This document shows, piece after piece, positions 1 to 8,706 of a stretch of DNA of 34,603 bases. Origin of the DNA: Actinomycetota bacterium (lineage in GTDB: Bacteria > Actinomycetota > Actinomycetes > Nanopelagicales > Nanopelagicaceae). A program made the translations under genes and the position numbers. How positions within the stretch are numbered: position 1 is the first letter of the stretch; each line of letters opens with the position of its first letter. The stretch lies in NCBI GenBank assembly GCA_947505195.1, contig CANNIM010000003.1, positions 1 through 34,603 of the forward strand, written 5' to 3'. The notes below the pieces were generated by a model. The model worked only from the letters and a program-made list of their open reading frames with translations. It did no database searches and was not told the origin of the DNA.

Positions 1-131
1 AATTCGTTGCCACCAGCTTTAGGCGTATCTTTTCTAAAGGTGCGAAGAATATTGCCACTTTGATCCACAACACCACCAAGAACTTTGGTGCCACCAATAT
101 CTATTCCTATGGCCAGATCTGAATTTGCCAA
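1..131 (-). CDS. ROK family kinase (glucokinase-like), N-terminal fragment running off the window edge
   Basis: Reverse complement from TTG at 131 reads MANSDLAIGIDIGGTKVLGGVVDQSGNILRTFRKDTPKAGGNE, with the ROK/ASKHA phosphate-1 motif DIGGTK. Partial. Confidence 0.8.
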   Translation of the reverse strand, partial: MANSDLAIGIDIGGTKVLGGVVDQSGNILRTFRKDTPKAGGNE

Positions 132-137
132 ATGAAA

Positions 138-575
138 TTAACTCTCTAGTTTTGCTTTTAATTGATTGAGTGCAAGGTCGATCGTTGCACGTTCTGCCTT
201 CTGTCGCATCATCGCAGGTACTGGCATTGAGAGTGCGACCGTTAATTCATAAGTAACTGTCGTGGTGTCATCACCATTATCAATTAATTTATATGCACCA
301 GTCATCTCGGTTAAGAGATCGGCGTCATCTAATTCAAAGGTAATTTCGGCTGGCGCTTTGCTCCAGTCATAATCCAGAATGACGCGGTCTTTCATAACCC
401 CAGCATCAATTGAAATCTTCGCCTTAGTTGCGCGGCCGGTTTCATCACTGGCCTGAACTTCAACGCTCTTTATTGCAGTCGACCAGGTTGGATAACTTGC
501 AAGGTCGGTTAGGACTCCAGCTACATCGGTAATTGGGGCTTCAATTGTTATCGAATTCTCAGAAATATTGCTCAT
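138..575 (-). CDS. SRPBCC family (polyketide cyclase/START-like) protein
   Basis: 145-aa ORF with the pattern ITIEAPITDVAGVLTDLASYPTWSTAIKSVEV; adjacent to FadD15-like ligase as in other Actinobacteria. Confidence 0.8.
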   Translation of the reverse strand: MSNISENSITIEAPITDVAGVLTDLASYPTWSTAIKSVEVQASDETGRATKAKISIDAGVMKDRVILDYDWSKAPAEITFELDDADLLTEMTGAYKLIDNGDDTTTVTYELTVALSMPVPAMMRQKAERATIDLALNQLKAKLES

Positions 576-635
576 GCCTAAACTTTACCCAAAATATCTT
601 CCAAAAATACCTACCTCGGCGATAGCCTTCGACTT

Positions 636-2420
636 ATGGATCAATACACCGTCCCAGCAATCGTCCCACCAGCAACCAAGGGCAATCTCTCCGACTTAGT
701 CGCTGATCGCGCAGCAAATGAGCCAAATCGCATCACGCTATCTCGGCCGCTAGGCCAAGGTTGGCAGGGCGTCAGCGCTAAAGAGTTTGATGATGAAGTT
801 CGTGCGGTAGCGAAAGGCTTAATCGCTGCAAATATAAAAGCTGGCGATCGAGTCGCAATCATGGCTAAGACTCGATATGAGTGGACAGTTTTAGATTTCG
901 CAATCTGGTATGCCGGAGGCGTTTCAGTTCCAATTTATGAAACTTCAAGTGCTGAGCAAGTCGAATGGATTCTCGCCGATTCTGGAGCAGTTGCAATCAT
1001 TGTTGAGACTCCGCAACATCGTGAAATTGTGAATCCCGTAATCACATCAGCATGTAAATCGATTTGGACCATAACTGATGGCGCACTCGATGAACTTTCA
1101 ACTCTTGGAAGCAAAATCTCAGATAGCGATGTTGAGACTCGCAGAAACTCTCCTACTCCTGATTCACTAGCCACTCTTATCTACACATCTGGAACTACTG
1201 GAAAACCAAAAGGCGTTCAGTTAACTCATGGAAATTTCATGTCAGAATGTGGAAATGTTGTTCAAGGTGCAAGTGATCTATTCTTAAAACCTGGTGGTTC
1301 AACACTTCTATTCCTTCCAGTTGCACATGTCTTTGGCAGAATGGTTCAGGTCGGTGCGATAACTGCCGGGCTTCACCTCGCACATTGTGGCGACATCACA
1401 AGACTTCCAGCAGATCTTGGAACATTTAAGCCAACATTCGTCCTTGCAGTTCCAAGAATTTTCGAAAAGATTTATAACGGCGCAGAAGCTAAGGCTGAAG
1501 CGGCCGGCAAGGGCGCTATCTTCCGCAAAGCGGCAGCAATTGCAATCGCTTATAGCGAAGCACAAGATTCAAAAGAGAAGAACGTCGGACTTATCTTGAA
1601 GCATGCCATCTTCGACAAGCTCGTTTATTCCAAGATTAGAACTGGAATGGGCGGACGTGTTGAGGCTGCAATCTCTGGTGGAGCTCCGCTCGGCGAGAGG
1701 TTGGGTCACTTCTATCGTGGCGCCGGAATAAACATTTTGGAAGGTTACGGCTTAACTGAAACAACTGCGGGTGCAACGTTGAATTTAACTTCTGCGCAGC
1801 GTGTCGGTTCTGTAGGTCGCCCGCTTCCTGGAACAACAGTAAAGATTGCTGAAGATGGCGAGGTACTTATTAAAGGTGCAATCGTGATGAATGGTTACTG
1901 GCAGAACGATGCTGCCAACAACGAAGTCTTTACAAGTGATGGCTTCTTTAAAAGTGGCGATCTCGGAACCATTGATCATCAAGGTTTCCTTTCAATTGTT
2001 GGTCGCAAGAAAGAGTTGATTGTTACATCGGGCGGAAAGAATGTTGCCCCAGCAGTTCTTGAAGACCGAGTACGAGCACATCCACTCGTGAGCCAGTGCA
2101 TGGTTGTTGGAGATAACAAACCATTTATCGCCGCTCTAGTAACAATTGATCCCGATGCAATAAAGGGTTGGATCGTTGCGAATAAGAAAGAGGGCGCAAC
2201 GATCGCTAATTTAACCAAGGATCCAGATTTACTTTCTGTAATTCAAACCGCTATCGATGAGGCCAATAAAGCTGTAAGTCGTGCGGAATCAATTCGAAAG
2301 TTCACAATCTTGGCTACTGATTTCACAATTGCGGGTGGCCAATTGACAGCCAAACTTTCCATGAAACGACATGTTGTCGGCCAGGAATTTGCAGAGGAAA
2401 TCGAAGCTCTCTTTACGTGA
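636..2420 (+). CDS. AMP-dependent long-chain fatty-acid--CoA ligase (FadD15-like)
   Basis: ANL superfamily motifs LIYTSGTTGKPKGVQLTH, GYGLTETTAG, KSGDLGTIDHQGFLSIVGRKKELIVTSGGKNVAP. Confidence 0.93.
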   Translation: MDQYTVPAIVPPATKGNLSDLVADRAANEPNRITLSRPLGQGWQGVSAKEFDDEVRAVAKGLIAANIKAGDRVAIMAKTRYEWTVLDFAIWYAGGVSVPIYETSSAEQVEWILADSGAVAIIVETPQHREIVNPVITSACKSIWTITDGALDELSTLGSKISDSDVETRRNSPTPDSLATLIYTSGTTGKPKGVQLTHGNFMSECGNVVQGASDLFLKPGGSTLLFLPVAHVFGRMVQVGAITAGLHLAHCGDITRLPADLGTFKPTFVLAVPRIFEKIYNGAEAKAEAAGKGAIFRKAAAIAIAYSEAQDSKEKNVGLILKHAIFDKLVYSKIRTGMGGRVEAAISGGAPLGERLGHFYRGAGINILEGYGLTETTAGATLNLTSAQRVGSVGRPLPGTTVKIAEDGEVLIKGAIVMNGYWQNDAANNEVFTSDGFFKSGDLGTIDHQGFLSIVGRKKELIVTSGGKNVAPAVLEDRVRAHPLVSQCMVVGDNKPFIAALVTIDPDAIKGWIVANKKEGATIANLTKDPDLLSVIQTAIDEANKAVSRAESIRKFTILATDFTIAGGQLTAKLSMKRHVVGQEFAEEIEALFT

Positions 2421-2965
2421 AAACCGCTCGTGATTTACACGACGATATAAGCGAGGAACTTTTGGCAATCTGCAATATTTTAGATTCAGCGGCAGGAAGA
2501 GCGAACTTATCCTCTGATGATCGGACCAAATTTCGTTCGATTAGAAACCAAGTTACCAAACTCTGCGATCTACTTAGTGCAGATATTCCACTGATAGCGG
2601 AAAAATCGAAGACCGTATTCTCGATTGAGATTCGCAAAGCCATTTCCGAGATTAATAACTCGCTCGATAGTTTTGGTGAACTAGGTGAAACGCTAATGGA
2701 ATTACGAAGTAACTTGAACTTTCCTAAGTACTTTCTAAATGAATCTGGTAAGAATCAGAAACCTCTTACTCCTCTAACTAAACGAGAGCGCGAAGTTTTA
2801 CTCCTCTTGCCTCGCGGTATTACGGCCAAAGCTATGGCGAGTGAACTTTTCTTGACAGAAGCAACAATTAAAAGTCACTTGGCATCCATTTACCGAAAAT
2901 TCGAAGTTGTCAATCGCACCCAAGCCATTGCTATCGGAATTGAGAATAAACTTTTAGCTTTTTAA
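2417..2965 (+). CDS. LuxR/NarL-type HTH protein with DHp-like (HisKA_3-like) N-terminal helix; no REC domain seen
   Basis: C-terminal LTKREREVLLLLPRGITAKAMASELFLTEATIKSHLASIYRKFEVVNRTQAIAIG is a GerE-type HTH; N-terminal MKTARDLHDDISEELLAI resembles an H-box; GTG start overlaps the fadD stop (GTGA). Confidence 0.82.
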   Translation: MKTARDLHDDISEELLAICNILDSAAGRANLSSDDRTKFRSIRNQVTKLCDLLSADIPLIAEKSKTVFSIEIRKAISEINNSLDSFGELGETLMELRSNLNFPKYFLNESGKNQKPLTPLTKREREVLLLLPRGITAKAMASELFLTEATIKSHLASIYRKFEVVNRTQAIAIGIENKLLAF

Positions 2966-4105
2966 CACTTCAGCGAATTTCTTGCCCCATAAATCCCAAT
3001 TCCAATTGTTCTCTGCCCAAATACGACCAGCAGCGCCATATTGCTTAGCTTTAACTGTGTTCGAGAGAAGTTCAATACACGCATCCGCAATCTCATTGAC
3101 GTTTCTTCCATCTACTACTAAACCGGTCTTACCAATTTGAACTGCATCTGGCGCGCCACCTGAATCTCCAGCTATTACTGGGAGTCCACATGAACCAGCC
3201 TCTAGATAAACAATTCCTAGGCCTTCGACCTCTAAACCAGCAAGCCTAGATCTCGATGGAGATACAAAGACATCACCGAGCAAGATGTGTCTTGGAAGTT
3301 GGTCGTAGGTAATTCGTCCAAGCATTTGCACATCATTTGATAGTTGAAGTTTTGCAATCTTCTTCTTTAAGAACTTTTCACGGGGCCCACCGCCAATTAT
3401 TAGAAGGAGCGCATCTGGGATTGACTTTCTTATTATTGGCATCGCTTCTATTAACTTGTCTTGCCCTTTGCGGTGAACCAGACGACCTACACAAATTAGA
3501 GTTGGTCGATTATCAATGCGGTATTTCGATAGTAAATCTGCTGGTTTGCTTCCAGGGATAAAGAATTGCGTTGAAATTCCAGGAGCTATTTGTACAAGTG
3601 AAACTCGATCTCCAACTGATTTCGAAATTGCAGATTTAGTGAATTCTCCGAGGTAGGTAAGAACATCACAGGAGTTTCCAATTCGTCGCATCGCTAGATT
3701 GAAGAGTGGAACTTTCGCCCACCAGACTTCATGTCCATGAGTTAGCGCCACAATTCGTGTGGCCCCAGCCTTACGGAGGTTTGGCGCCATTAAAGCAAGC
3801 GGCGCCGATGCACCAAACCAGATTGTCTTTGAATTATGAACTTTCATTATTCGCTTGACTGAACTTATAACTCTTGGGGTTGGTAACAATATTTTTGAGC
3901 GGTCGCGATAAATTGTGACACCAAATTTATCCTGCAGTCTAAGGTCAAATGCAGCATCTCCAGATTGCGAAGAGGTATAAATCGCTATCTGTGAACCATC
4001 TAATTTTTCAAGTAATCCAAGAATGAAAGTTTCAATGCCGCCAGATCTTGGTCCCAAATCATTGGTGACAAGAAGAATCTTGCGGTCATTAGATTCGGCG
4101 GGCAC
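2954..4105 (-). CDS. Glycosyltransferase family 4 (PimB-like mannosyltransferase)
   Basis: GT4 signatures: LGPRSGGIETFILGLLEKL, ICVGRLVHRKGQDKLIEA, E-rich motif VEGLGIVYLEAGSCGLPVIAGDSGGAPDAV; sits between FadD15-like and NlpC/P60 genes as in mycobacterial synteny. Confidence 0.88.
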   Translation of the reverse strand: MPAESNDRKILLVTNDLGPRSGGIETFILGLLEKLDGSQIAIYTSSQSGDAAFDLRLQDKFGVTIYRDRSKILLPTPRVISSVKRIMKVHNSKTIWFGASAPLALMAPNLRKAGATRIVALTHGHEVWWAKVPLFNLAMRRIGNSCDVLTYLGEFTKSAISKSVGDRVSLVQIAPGISTQFFIPGSKPADLLSKYRIDNRPTLICVGRLVHRKGQDKLIEAMPIIRKSIPDALLLIIGGGPREKFLKKKIAKLQLSNDVQMLGRITYDQLPRHILLGDVFVSPSRSRLAGLEVEGLGIVYLEAGSCGLPVIAGDSGGAPDAVQIGKTGLVVDGRNVNEIADACIELLSNTVKAKQYGAAGRIWAENNWNWDLWGKKFAEVLKS

Positions 4106-5108
4106 CGTAAAAACTTAGTGAACCGAAGTTTGGAGTGAATTTCATTATCTTCACCTGAGAGCCAGGTTTAGGTGCATTCACCATTCTTCCTTTACTTATA
4201 TAGATTCCTACATGCGAGATATATCGATTGCGGCCAAAGAAGACCAAATCCCCTGGTTTCAATTGATTGAGTGCAATGCGTTTGCCATATCTTGCTTGGG
4301 CGGCTGCAGAATGGGGCAGCGAGACTCCAGCTGTACCAAAAGCTCTCATCGTTAATCCGCTGCAATCCCAGAGCGTTGGTCCTGCTGCTCCATAAACATA
4401 TCGATCGCCCATTTGTTTAAGTGAGAAACGGAGCGCAATTGAACCTCGACCAGAACCAAGATTTGATTTCGCTGCAATCGCTTTAGATGCTCTTTGATCT
4501 GCGCTCTCGGCATCTGCGTTCAATTTTGCGAGCCGTGCGCGTTCAGCTTTCGAAAGTGAATTAAATAATTTCTCTGCTGACGCTAGCTTGTCCCTTACTG
4601 ATTTCTCTTGTGCCAGATATCTATCTTGCGCCCTCTTAGCCAGAGTTAACTTGTCATTTACTGTCAATGAGGTAGCAGTCAACCTCTGTTTAGCAACACT
4701 ATATTTTTTTAGCGCAAGTGATTGTTTTCTTGTAACGGACTCTAAAGATCCCGCCGCTGCTAAGAAGAGTCTCGGATCTGATGAAAAAAGAAGTTCAAGG
4801 CTGCGACTCATTGAGCCATTCTTATATTGCTCATTCGCTATTGCGCCAAGAGAGTTCTTAAATTTCGCAACAGTCGCGGCATCATCAGCCACTTGGCGTT
4901 GTACGGATTGGAGTTTCCGAGTCAACGAGGCATATTCAACTTTAGCCGCTTGTGCTGCTTCTCCTGCAGTCGCAGCCTGTTCTTGCAAAATCCGAATCTT
5001 GGTTCGCACATCATTAAGTGAAGGTGCGGCGCTGGCCGTTGAAATAGGCAGGAGCGATATTGCCATTACAGCGCTAAGAATCTGCGCAGCCAACTTAAGC
5101 AACTTCAT
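4089..5108 (-). CDS. Secreted NlpC/P60 family cell-wall hydrolase with N-terminal coiled coil
   Basis: Signal-peptide-like MKLLKLAAQILSAVMAISLLPISTASAAP (ATG at 5108 preferred; ORF open to 5144); catalytic LWDCSGLTMRAF and ISHVGIYISKGRMVNAP. Confidence 0.88.
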   Translation of the reverse strand: MKLLKLAAQILSAVMAISLLPISTASAAPSLNDVRTKIRILQEQAATAGEAAQAAKVEYASLTRKLQSVQRQVADDAATVAKFKNSLGAIANEQYKNGSMSRSLELLFSSDPRLFLAAAGSLESVTRKQSLALKKYSVAKQRLTATSLTVNDKLTLAKRAQDRYLAQEKSVRDKLASAEKLFNSLSKAERARLAKLNADAESADQRASKAIAAKSNLGSGRGSIALRFSLKQMGDRYVYGAAGPTLWDCSGLTMRAFGTAGVSLPHSAAAQARYGKRIALNQLKPGDLVFFGRNRYISHVGIYISKGRMVNAPKPGSQVKIMKFTPNFGSLSFYGARRI

Positions 5109-5183
5109 CGGAGAAGGGTAACCAGTGGGTATACCCGAGTTCAAATATTTCGGAGATTTACGCTTGTTTCTAGGCGTGTACGA

Positions 5184-5360
5184 CTAATTCACATAGCGAA
5201 GTGGCGGGACTAACCCTTTCTCAGAGAGAACTGAGAGCGCATTAATTTGGCTCTTTGAAATTTCACTTGCTGGCGCAGCAGTGATATTTAGAAGTACAGA
5301 TACAACGCAATCATCACAGGAGATGTCGCGCATGGTGCAGGTTTGGCAATCGATGATCAT
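5184..5360 (-). CDS. Small 58-aa protein with two CxxC pairs (conserved-hypothetical type)
   Basis: Reverse complement 5360-5184 translates MIIDCQTCTMRDISCDDCVVSVLLNITAAPASEISKSQINALSVLSEKGLVPPLRYVN*; below the ORF-track size cut-off; fills an otherwise empty ~250-bp gap. Confidence 0.72.
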   Translation of the reverse strand: MIIDCQTCTMRDISCDDCVVSVLLNITAAPASEISKSQINALSVLSEKGLVPPLRYVN

Positions 5361-5402
5361 GTCAAAAATGATAAATCAGACCACTGACACTACGGTTTGC
5401 TT

Positions 5403-5918
5403 ATGAGCATCGTTGCCAAGCGAGTTATGGCCAACTTAGTTATTGGAAGCGATGGCAGCACCACGTTAAGCGGTAACTCCAAAACGCTTAGCTCCCCGCA
5501 AGACCGGCTCCGATTTCACGAACTACGGGCCCAAGCTTCAGCCATTCTTATCGGCGGCAACACCGCCAGAAATGAACCGTATGCGAACACTCCGCTCCCC
5601 CTAATTGTCATTTCCAAAACCGGCGAGATTCCAGAGAGCGTTTTAGCCAATCATTTACTCCACCTCTGGCAACTAGATCCAGTGAGCGCGCTTCAAAGGG
5701 CCCGCACTGAGTTTGGTGAAAATATCTTGGTTGAGGGTGGAATTGAAATCCTCAAAGAATTACTGGCAGCCGAAGTAATAGATCAACTTTATTTAACAAT
5801 TAGTGCAAAAACTGGTGGCGAGAATATCTACGATCTAAGTGCGTTAACCAGAAATTTCACAGTTGAGTCAAGTGAAAAAATAGAGGGTGAAACTTTCTTG
5901 AAACTAATCAGGAATTAG
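5403..5918 (+). CDS. Pyrimidine reductase / RibD C-terminal (dihydrofolate reductase-like) family protein
   Basis: VMANLVIGSDGSTTLSG...LRAQASAILIGGNTARNEP ... NILVEGGIEILKELLAAEVIDQLYLTISA; ATG at 5403 preferred over TTG at 5397. Confidence 0.82.
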   Translation: MSIVAKRVMANLVIGSDGSTTLSGNSKTLSSPQDRLRFHELRAQASAILIGGNTARNEPYANTPLPLIVISKTGEIPESVLANHLLHLWQLDPVSALQRARTEFGENILVEGGIEILKELLAAEVIDQLYLTISAKTGGENIYDLSALTRNFTVESSEKIEGETFLKLIRN

Positions 5919-6754
5919 CCAATCGAGATCAAAGAGACGCCGGCCACTGCAAAGAGAATCCCTAAGTACTGAACTTTATGAAGTCGTTCATTTAAGAACT
6001 TAAATGCCAGAAGAGATGTAACGATTGGAAATAGCGCACCAAAAACCATCGCTACTGAAACTAAGCCTTTAGTGGTTGCTACTCCAAGCATTAGGTTTGC
6101 CGCAAAATCTGTTATACCGATAATGACTAAAATTTTAAGATCAGAAACCCTAAAGCCACCAACGGTGCGAAAACGAAGTGCCAGAAAAATGCACATTGAA
6201 ACCGATACAACGCGCATCGATGTCATTGTCATAAGCGAACTCGTCTTTGATCCTTGAGCCATAAAAGCTAATGCGATTCCAAAACCAAGTGCCGCACCTA
6301 ACCCATAAAGAAGTGGCTTAATCGGTAAACCTTTAACGATGTCCGGGCCCGATGCACAGAATGCACCTAAAAGTGCAATTCCCATTCCTAACACTTGTAT
6401 TGATGTTGGGCGCTCACCTGAAATAATTGCAACAGACAATGGAATCACCGCACTTAGCGTGCTGATCGGTGAAACAACTCCCATTCGGCCAGTTGCAAGT
6501 CCAGAATAAAAAGAAACCAATCCAAAAAATCCTGCGATACCCGCGCCTGCGGCTGGGAGAAAATAACCATTCCAACTTAGATTCGGTGCAATAAAAGAGC
6601 CGGTGACAATAACTAAAACAATTCCGGTGACTAATCCAAATGCTTGGGATACGCCGGTTACGGCGATTGCTTTAAATCTTTTGGTCAGATTTCCAGCCAG
6701 ATAATCTGCAGTGCCCCAGAGAACGCTGGAAAAGAGAGCGAGTATCGCAGCCAT
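5915..6754 (-). CDS. EamA/DMT superfamily transporter
   Basis: About 10 hydrophobic segments, duplicated EamA architecture: LFSSVLWGTADYLAGNL... and GALFPIVTSLLAFKFLNERLHKVQYLGILFAVAGVSLIS. Confidence 0.88.
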   Translation of the reverse strand: MAAILALFSSVLWGTADYLAGNLTKRFKAIAVTGVSQAFGLVTGIVLVIVTGSFIAPNLSWNGYFLPAAGAGIAGFFGLVSFYSGLATGRMGVVSPISTLSAVIPLSVAIISGERPTSIQVLGMGIALLGAFCASGPDIVKGLPIKPLLYGLGAALGFGIALAFMAQGSKTSSLMTMTSMRVVSVSMCIFLALRFRTVGGFRVSDLKILVIIGITDFAANLMLGVATTKGLVSVAMVFGALFPIVTSLLAFKFLNERLHKVQYLGILFAVAGVSLISIG

Positions 6755-6834
6755 TGGAAGAGGTTAATACAGACCACAGTAAAAGTTGCTCGCGCCTTCC
6801 TCAGTAACAAGGATTAACGCCTTACCCTTTTCAC

Positions 6835-7374
6835 ATGGACGTGAATTTTGAGGAAATTACCGCTTCGATTCGCGCTATCAAGCCAAGATCTGAAATTCTC
6901 TTAGAAGAAGTTCCCGCCCCGCAAAAACTCGCACCTTATGCCTTTGCAATGACTGCGGATGTTTTAGAAGATGCCGCAACTGGACGTTTTGTTTTGCTCC
7001 ATGATCCAGACGGTCAAGAGGGCTGGTCTGGTAAATATAGATGCGTCACTTTTGTTCGCGCTGCAATTGATAATGAAATGGCTGCAGATCCGATGCTCTG
7101 TAATATCGGTTGGGCTTGGTTAATGGAATCACTTAAGGCAAATGGTTGTGATTACACCGCACCTAGTGGAACAGTTACAAAAGTTGCAAGTGTTTCTTTT
7201 GGAACGCTAGAAAACTTGGATGAAGATAGCGAATTAGAAGTGAGAGCATCTTGGACACCAACATCAGGTAAAAACATTGCAGACCACATTCGCGCCTGGG
7301 TTGAGCTCTTAGAAATGTCGGCCGGCCTTGCACCGATTCCAGATGGTGTAACCCAGCTAAGTCGCAGTAGATAA
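6835..7374 (+). CDS. DUF3000 domain-containing protein
   Basis: EVPAPQKLAPYAFAMTADV...GRFVLLHDPDGQEGWSGKYRCVTFVRA...ASWTPTSGKNIADHIRAWVELLEMSAGLAP; precedes HRDC/RNase D as is typical for Actinobacteria. Confidence 0.85.
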   Translation: MDVNFEEITASIRAIKPRSEILLEEVPAPQKLAPYAFAMTADVLEDAATGRFVLLHDPDGQEGWSGKYRCVTFVRAAIDNEMAADPMLCNIGWAWLMESLKANGCDYTAPSGTVTKVASVSFGTLENLDEDSELEVRASWTPTSGKNIADHIRAWVELLEMSAGLAPIPDGVTQLSRSR

Positions 7375-8654
7375 TGGCAGAAGCTCTTCTTGCGCCACTA
7401 AGTGGAGTTCCAGATTTAATTGAAACTTCTGAAGCTCTTGCTGAAATGACTTCGCAACTTTCGCATGGCACAGGACCAATCGCAATTGATGCAGAACGTG
7501 CATCTGGTTACAAATATTCAGCGCGAGCATATTTGATTCAAATCAAGCGAAACGGTGGCGGTCTACATCTAATCGATCCGATTGCAGTTGGGCAGACTCA
7601 TTATTGGAGTGAATTAAATGACGCCTTCGCAGATCAGGAATGGATTATTCACGCTTCTACGCAAGATTTAGCCTGTCTGCGAGAAGTCGGAATCAACCCA
7701 CAAATCATGTTTGATACAGAATTAGCAGGGCGTATTGCTGGTTGCGAGCGCGTCGGTCTTGGGCCACTCACTGAACAACTTCTGGGAGTGACGTTAGCGA
7801 AAGAACATAGCGCTGTTGATTGGTCAATCCGGCCATTGCGTCCAGAGTGGCTCAACTATGCTGCTTTAGATGTTGAACTTTTAATTGAATTGCGGAACGA
7901 GATTGAAAAACTCTTAATTGCGGCTGGAAAGTTAGAATGGGCTAAGGAAGATTTTGCTGCAATTCTTAAAGCGCCCGCGCCACAACCAAGAAAAGATCCT
8001 TGGCGCCGAGCATCTGGAATTCATAAAATTCGTGACTTAAATGCGCTAGCAATCATTAGAGCGCTATGGATCGCTCGAAATGAATTTGGTAAAGAGATTG
8101 ACCTAGCGCCCGGGCGGGTATTCAATGATGAAACTCTCCTCGCAATTGCTACCAAACCTCCCAAGGGATTTGGTGATTTCAAAAAGGCGCTTCTACGTCG
8201 AACTCGATTAACAGATATGCCATTTGAAGAATGGTTTAAATTATTTGAAGAGGCTCAAAACCTTGAAGGCGAAGACTTACCTAAATTGCGCCTTCCCTCA
8301 GAAGGTCTGCCACCTGCGAAGATGTGGCAAAGTCGAAATCCAATTGGTTATGCCCGACTTACACATGCCAAGGCCGCAATTGCAGAGTGCGCTGCTGCTA
8401 ACGTCATACCTCCTGAAAATTTGATATCCCCCGAAGCCGTCCGAAGGGTTTGTTGGCCAACTCCCCCAGAAAGTGATACCGATCGTCGCGCATTTGTCAC
8501 TAACGAGCTGGTTGAGTTTGGGGCTAGACCTTGGCAGATTGAGCTCGTTTTAGGCCCGTTAACGGCTATTTTGAGCGAGAAAGAGCCACTTGTCGTCGAG
8601 GTTACCGAGGGTGAAGGTGACGAACCTGAAACGCCCACCGCTGAAAGTGACTAA
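7374..8654 (+). CDS. HRDC domain-containing ribonuclease D-like 3'-5' exonuclease
   Basis: DEDD exonuclease motifs GPIAIDAERASGYKYSARAYLIQI, IIHASTQDLACL, LNYAALDVELLIEL; HRDC region NALAIIRALWIARNEFGKEIDLAPGRVFNDETLLAIA. Confidence 0.9.
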   Translation: MAEALLAPLSGVPDLIETSEALAEMTSQLSHGTGPIAIDAERASGYKYSARAYLIQIKRNGGGLHLIDPIAVGQTHYWSELNDAFADQEWIIHASTQDLACLREVGINPQIMFDTELAGRIAGCERVGLGPLTEQLLGVTLAKEHSAVDWSIRPLRPEWLNYAALDVELLIELRNEIEKLLIAAGKLEWAKEDFAAILKAPAPQPRKDPWRRASGIHKIRDLNALAIIRALWIARNEFGKEIDLAPGRVFNDETLLAIATKPPKGFGDFKKALLRRTRLTDMPFEEWFKLFEEAQNLEGEDLPKLRLPSEGLPPAKMWQSRNPIGYARLTHAKAAIAECAAANVIPPENLISPEAVRRVCWPTPPESDTDRRAFVTNELVEFGARPWQIELVLGPLTAILSEKEPLVVEVTEGEGDEPETPTAESD

Positions 8655-8685
8655 TTACGCAACATTTGAGTTGCGTAATTAAGTC
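8649..8685 (+). terminator. Strong stem-loop at the 3' end of the RNase D gene (terminator-like, no clear U-tract)
   Basis: GACT-AATTACGCAAC ATTTGA GTTGCGTAATT-A-AGTC: 15 bp with one bulged A; contains the stop codon TAA 8652-8654. Confidence 0.6.
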
Positions 8686-8706
8686 TAACAATCTAGCCTC
8701 TTCCAC

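Noticed and set aside
1387-1599. 70-aa ORF on the + strand inside fadD, and several minus-strand ORFs across fadD
   Set aside because: Alternate-frame shadows of a strong ANL ligase gene.
4588-5121. 177-aa ORF on the + strand
   Set aside because: Fully antisense to the NlpC/P60 coiled-coil region; no recognisable domain, Cys/Ser-rich shadow ORF composition.
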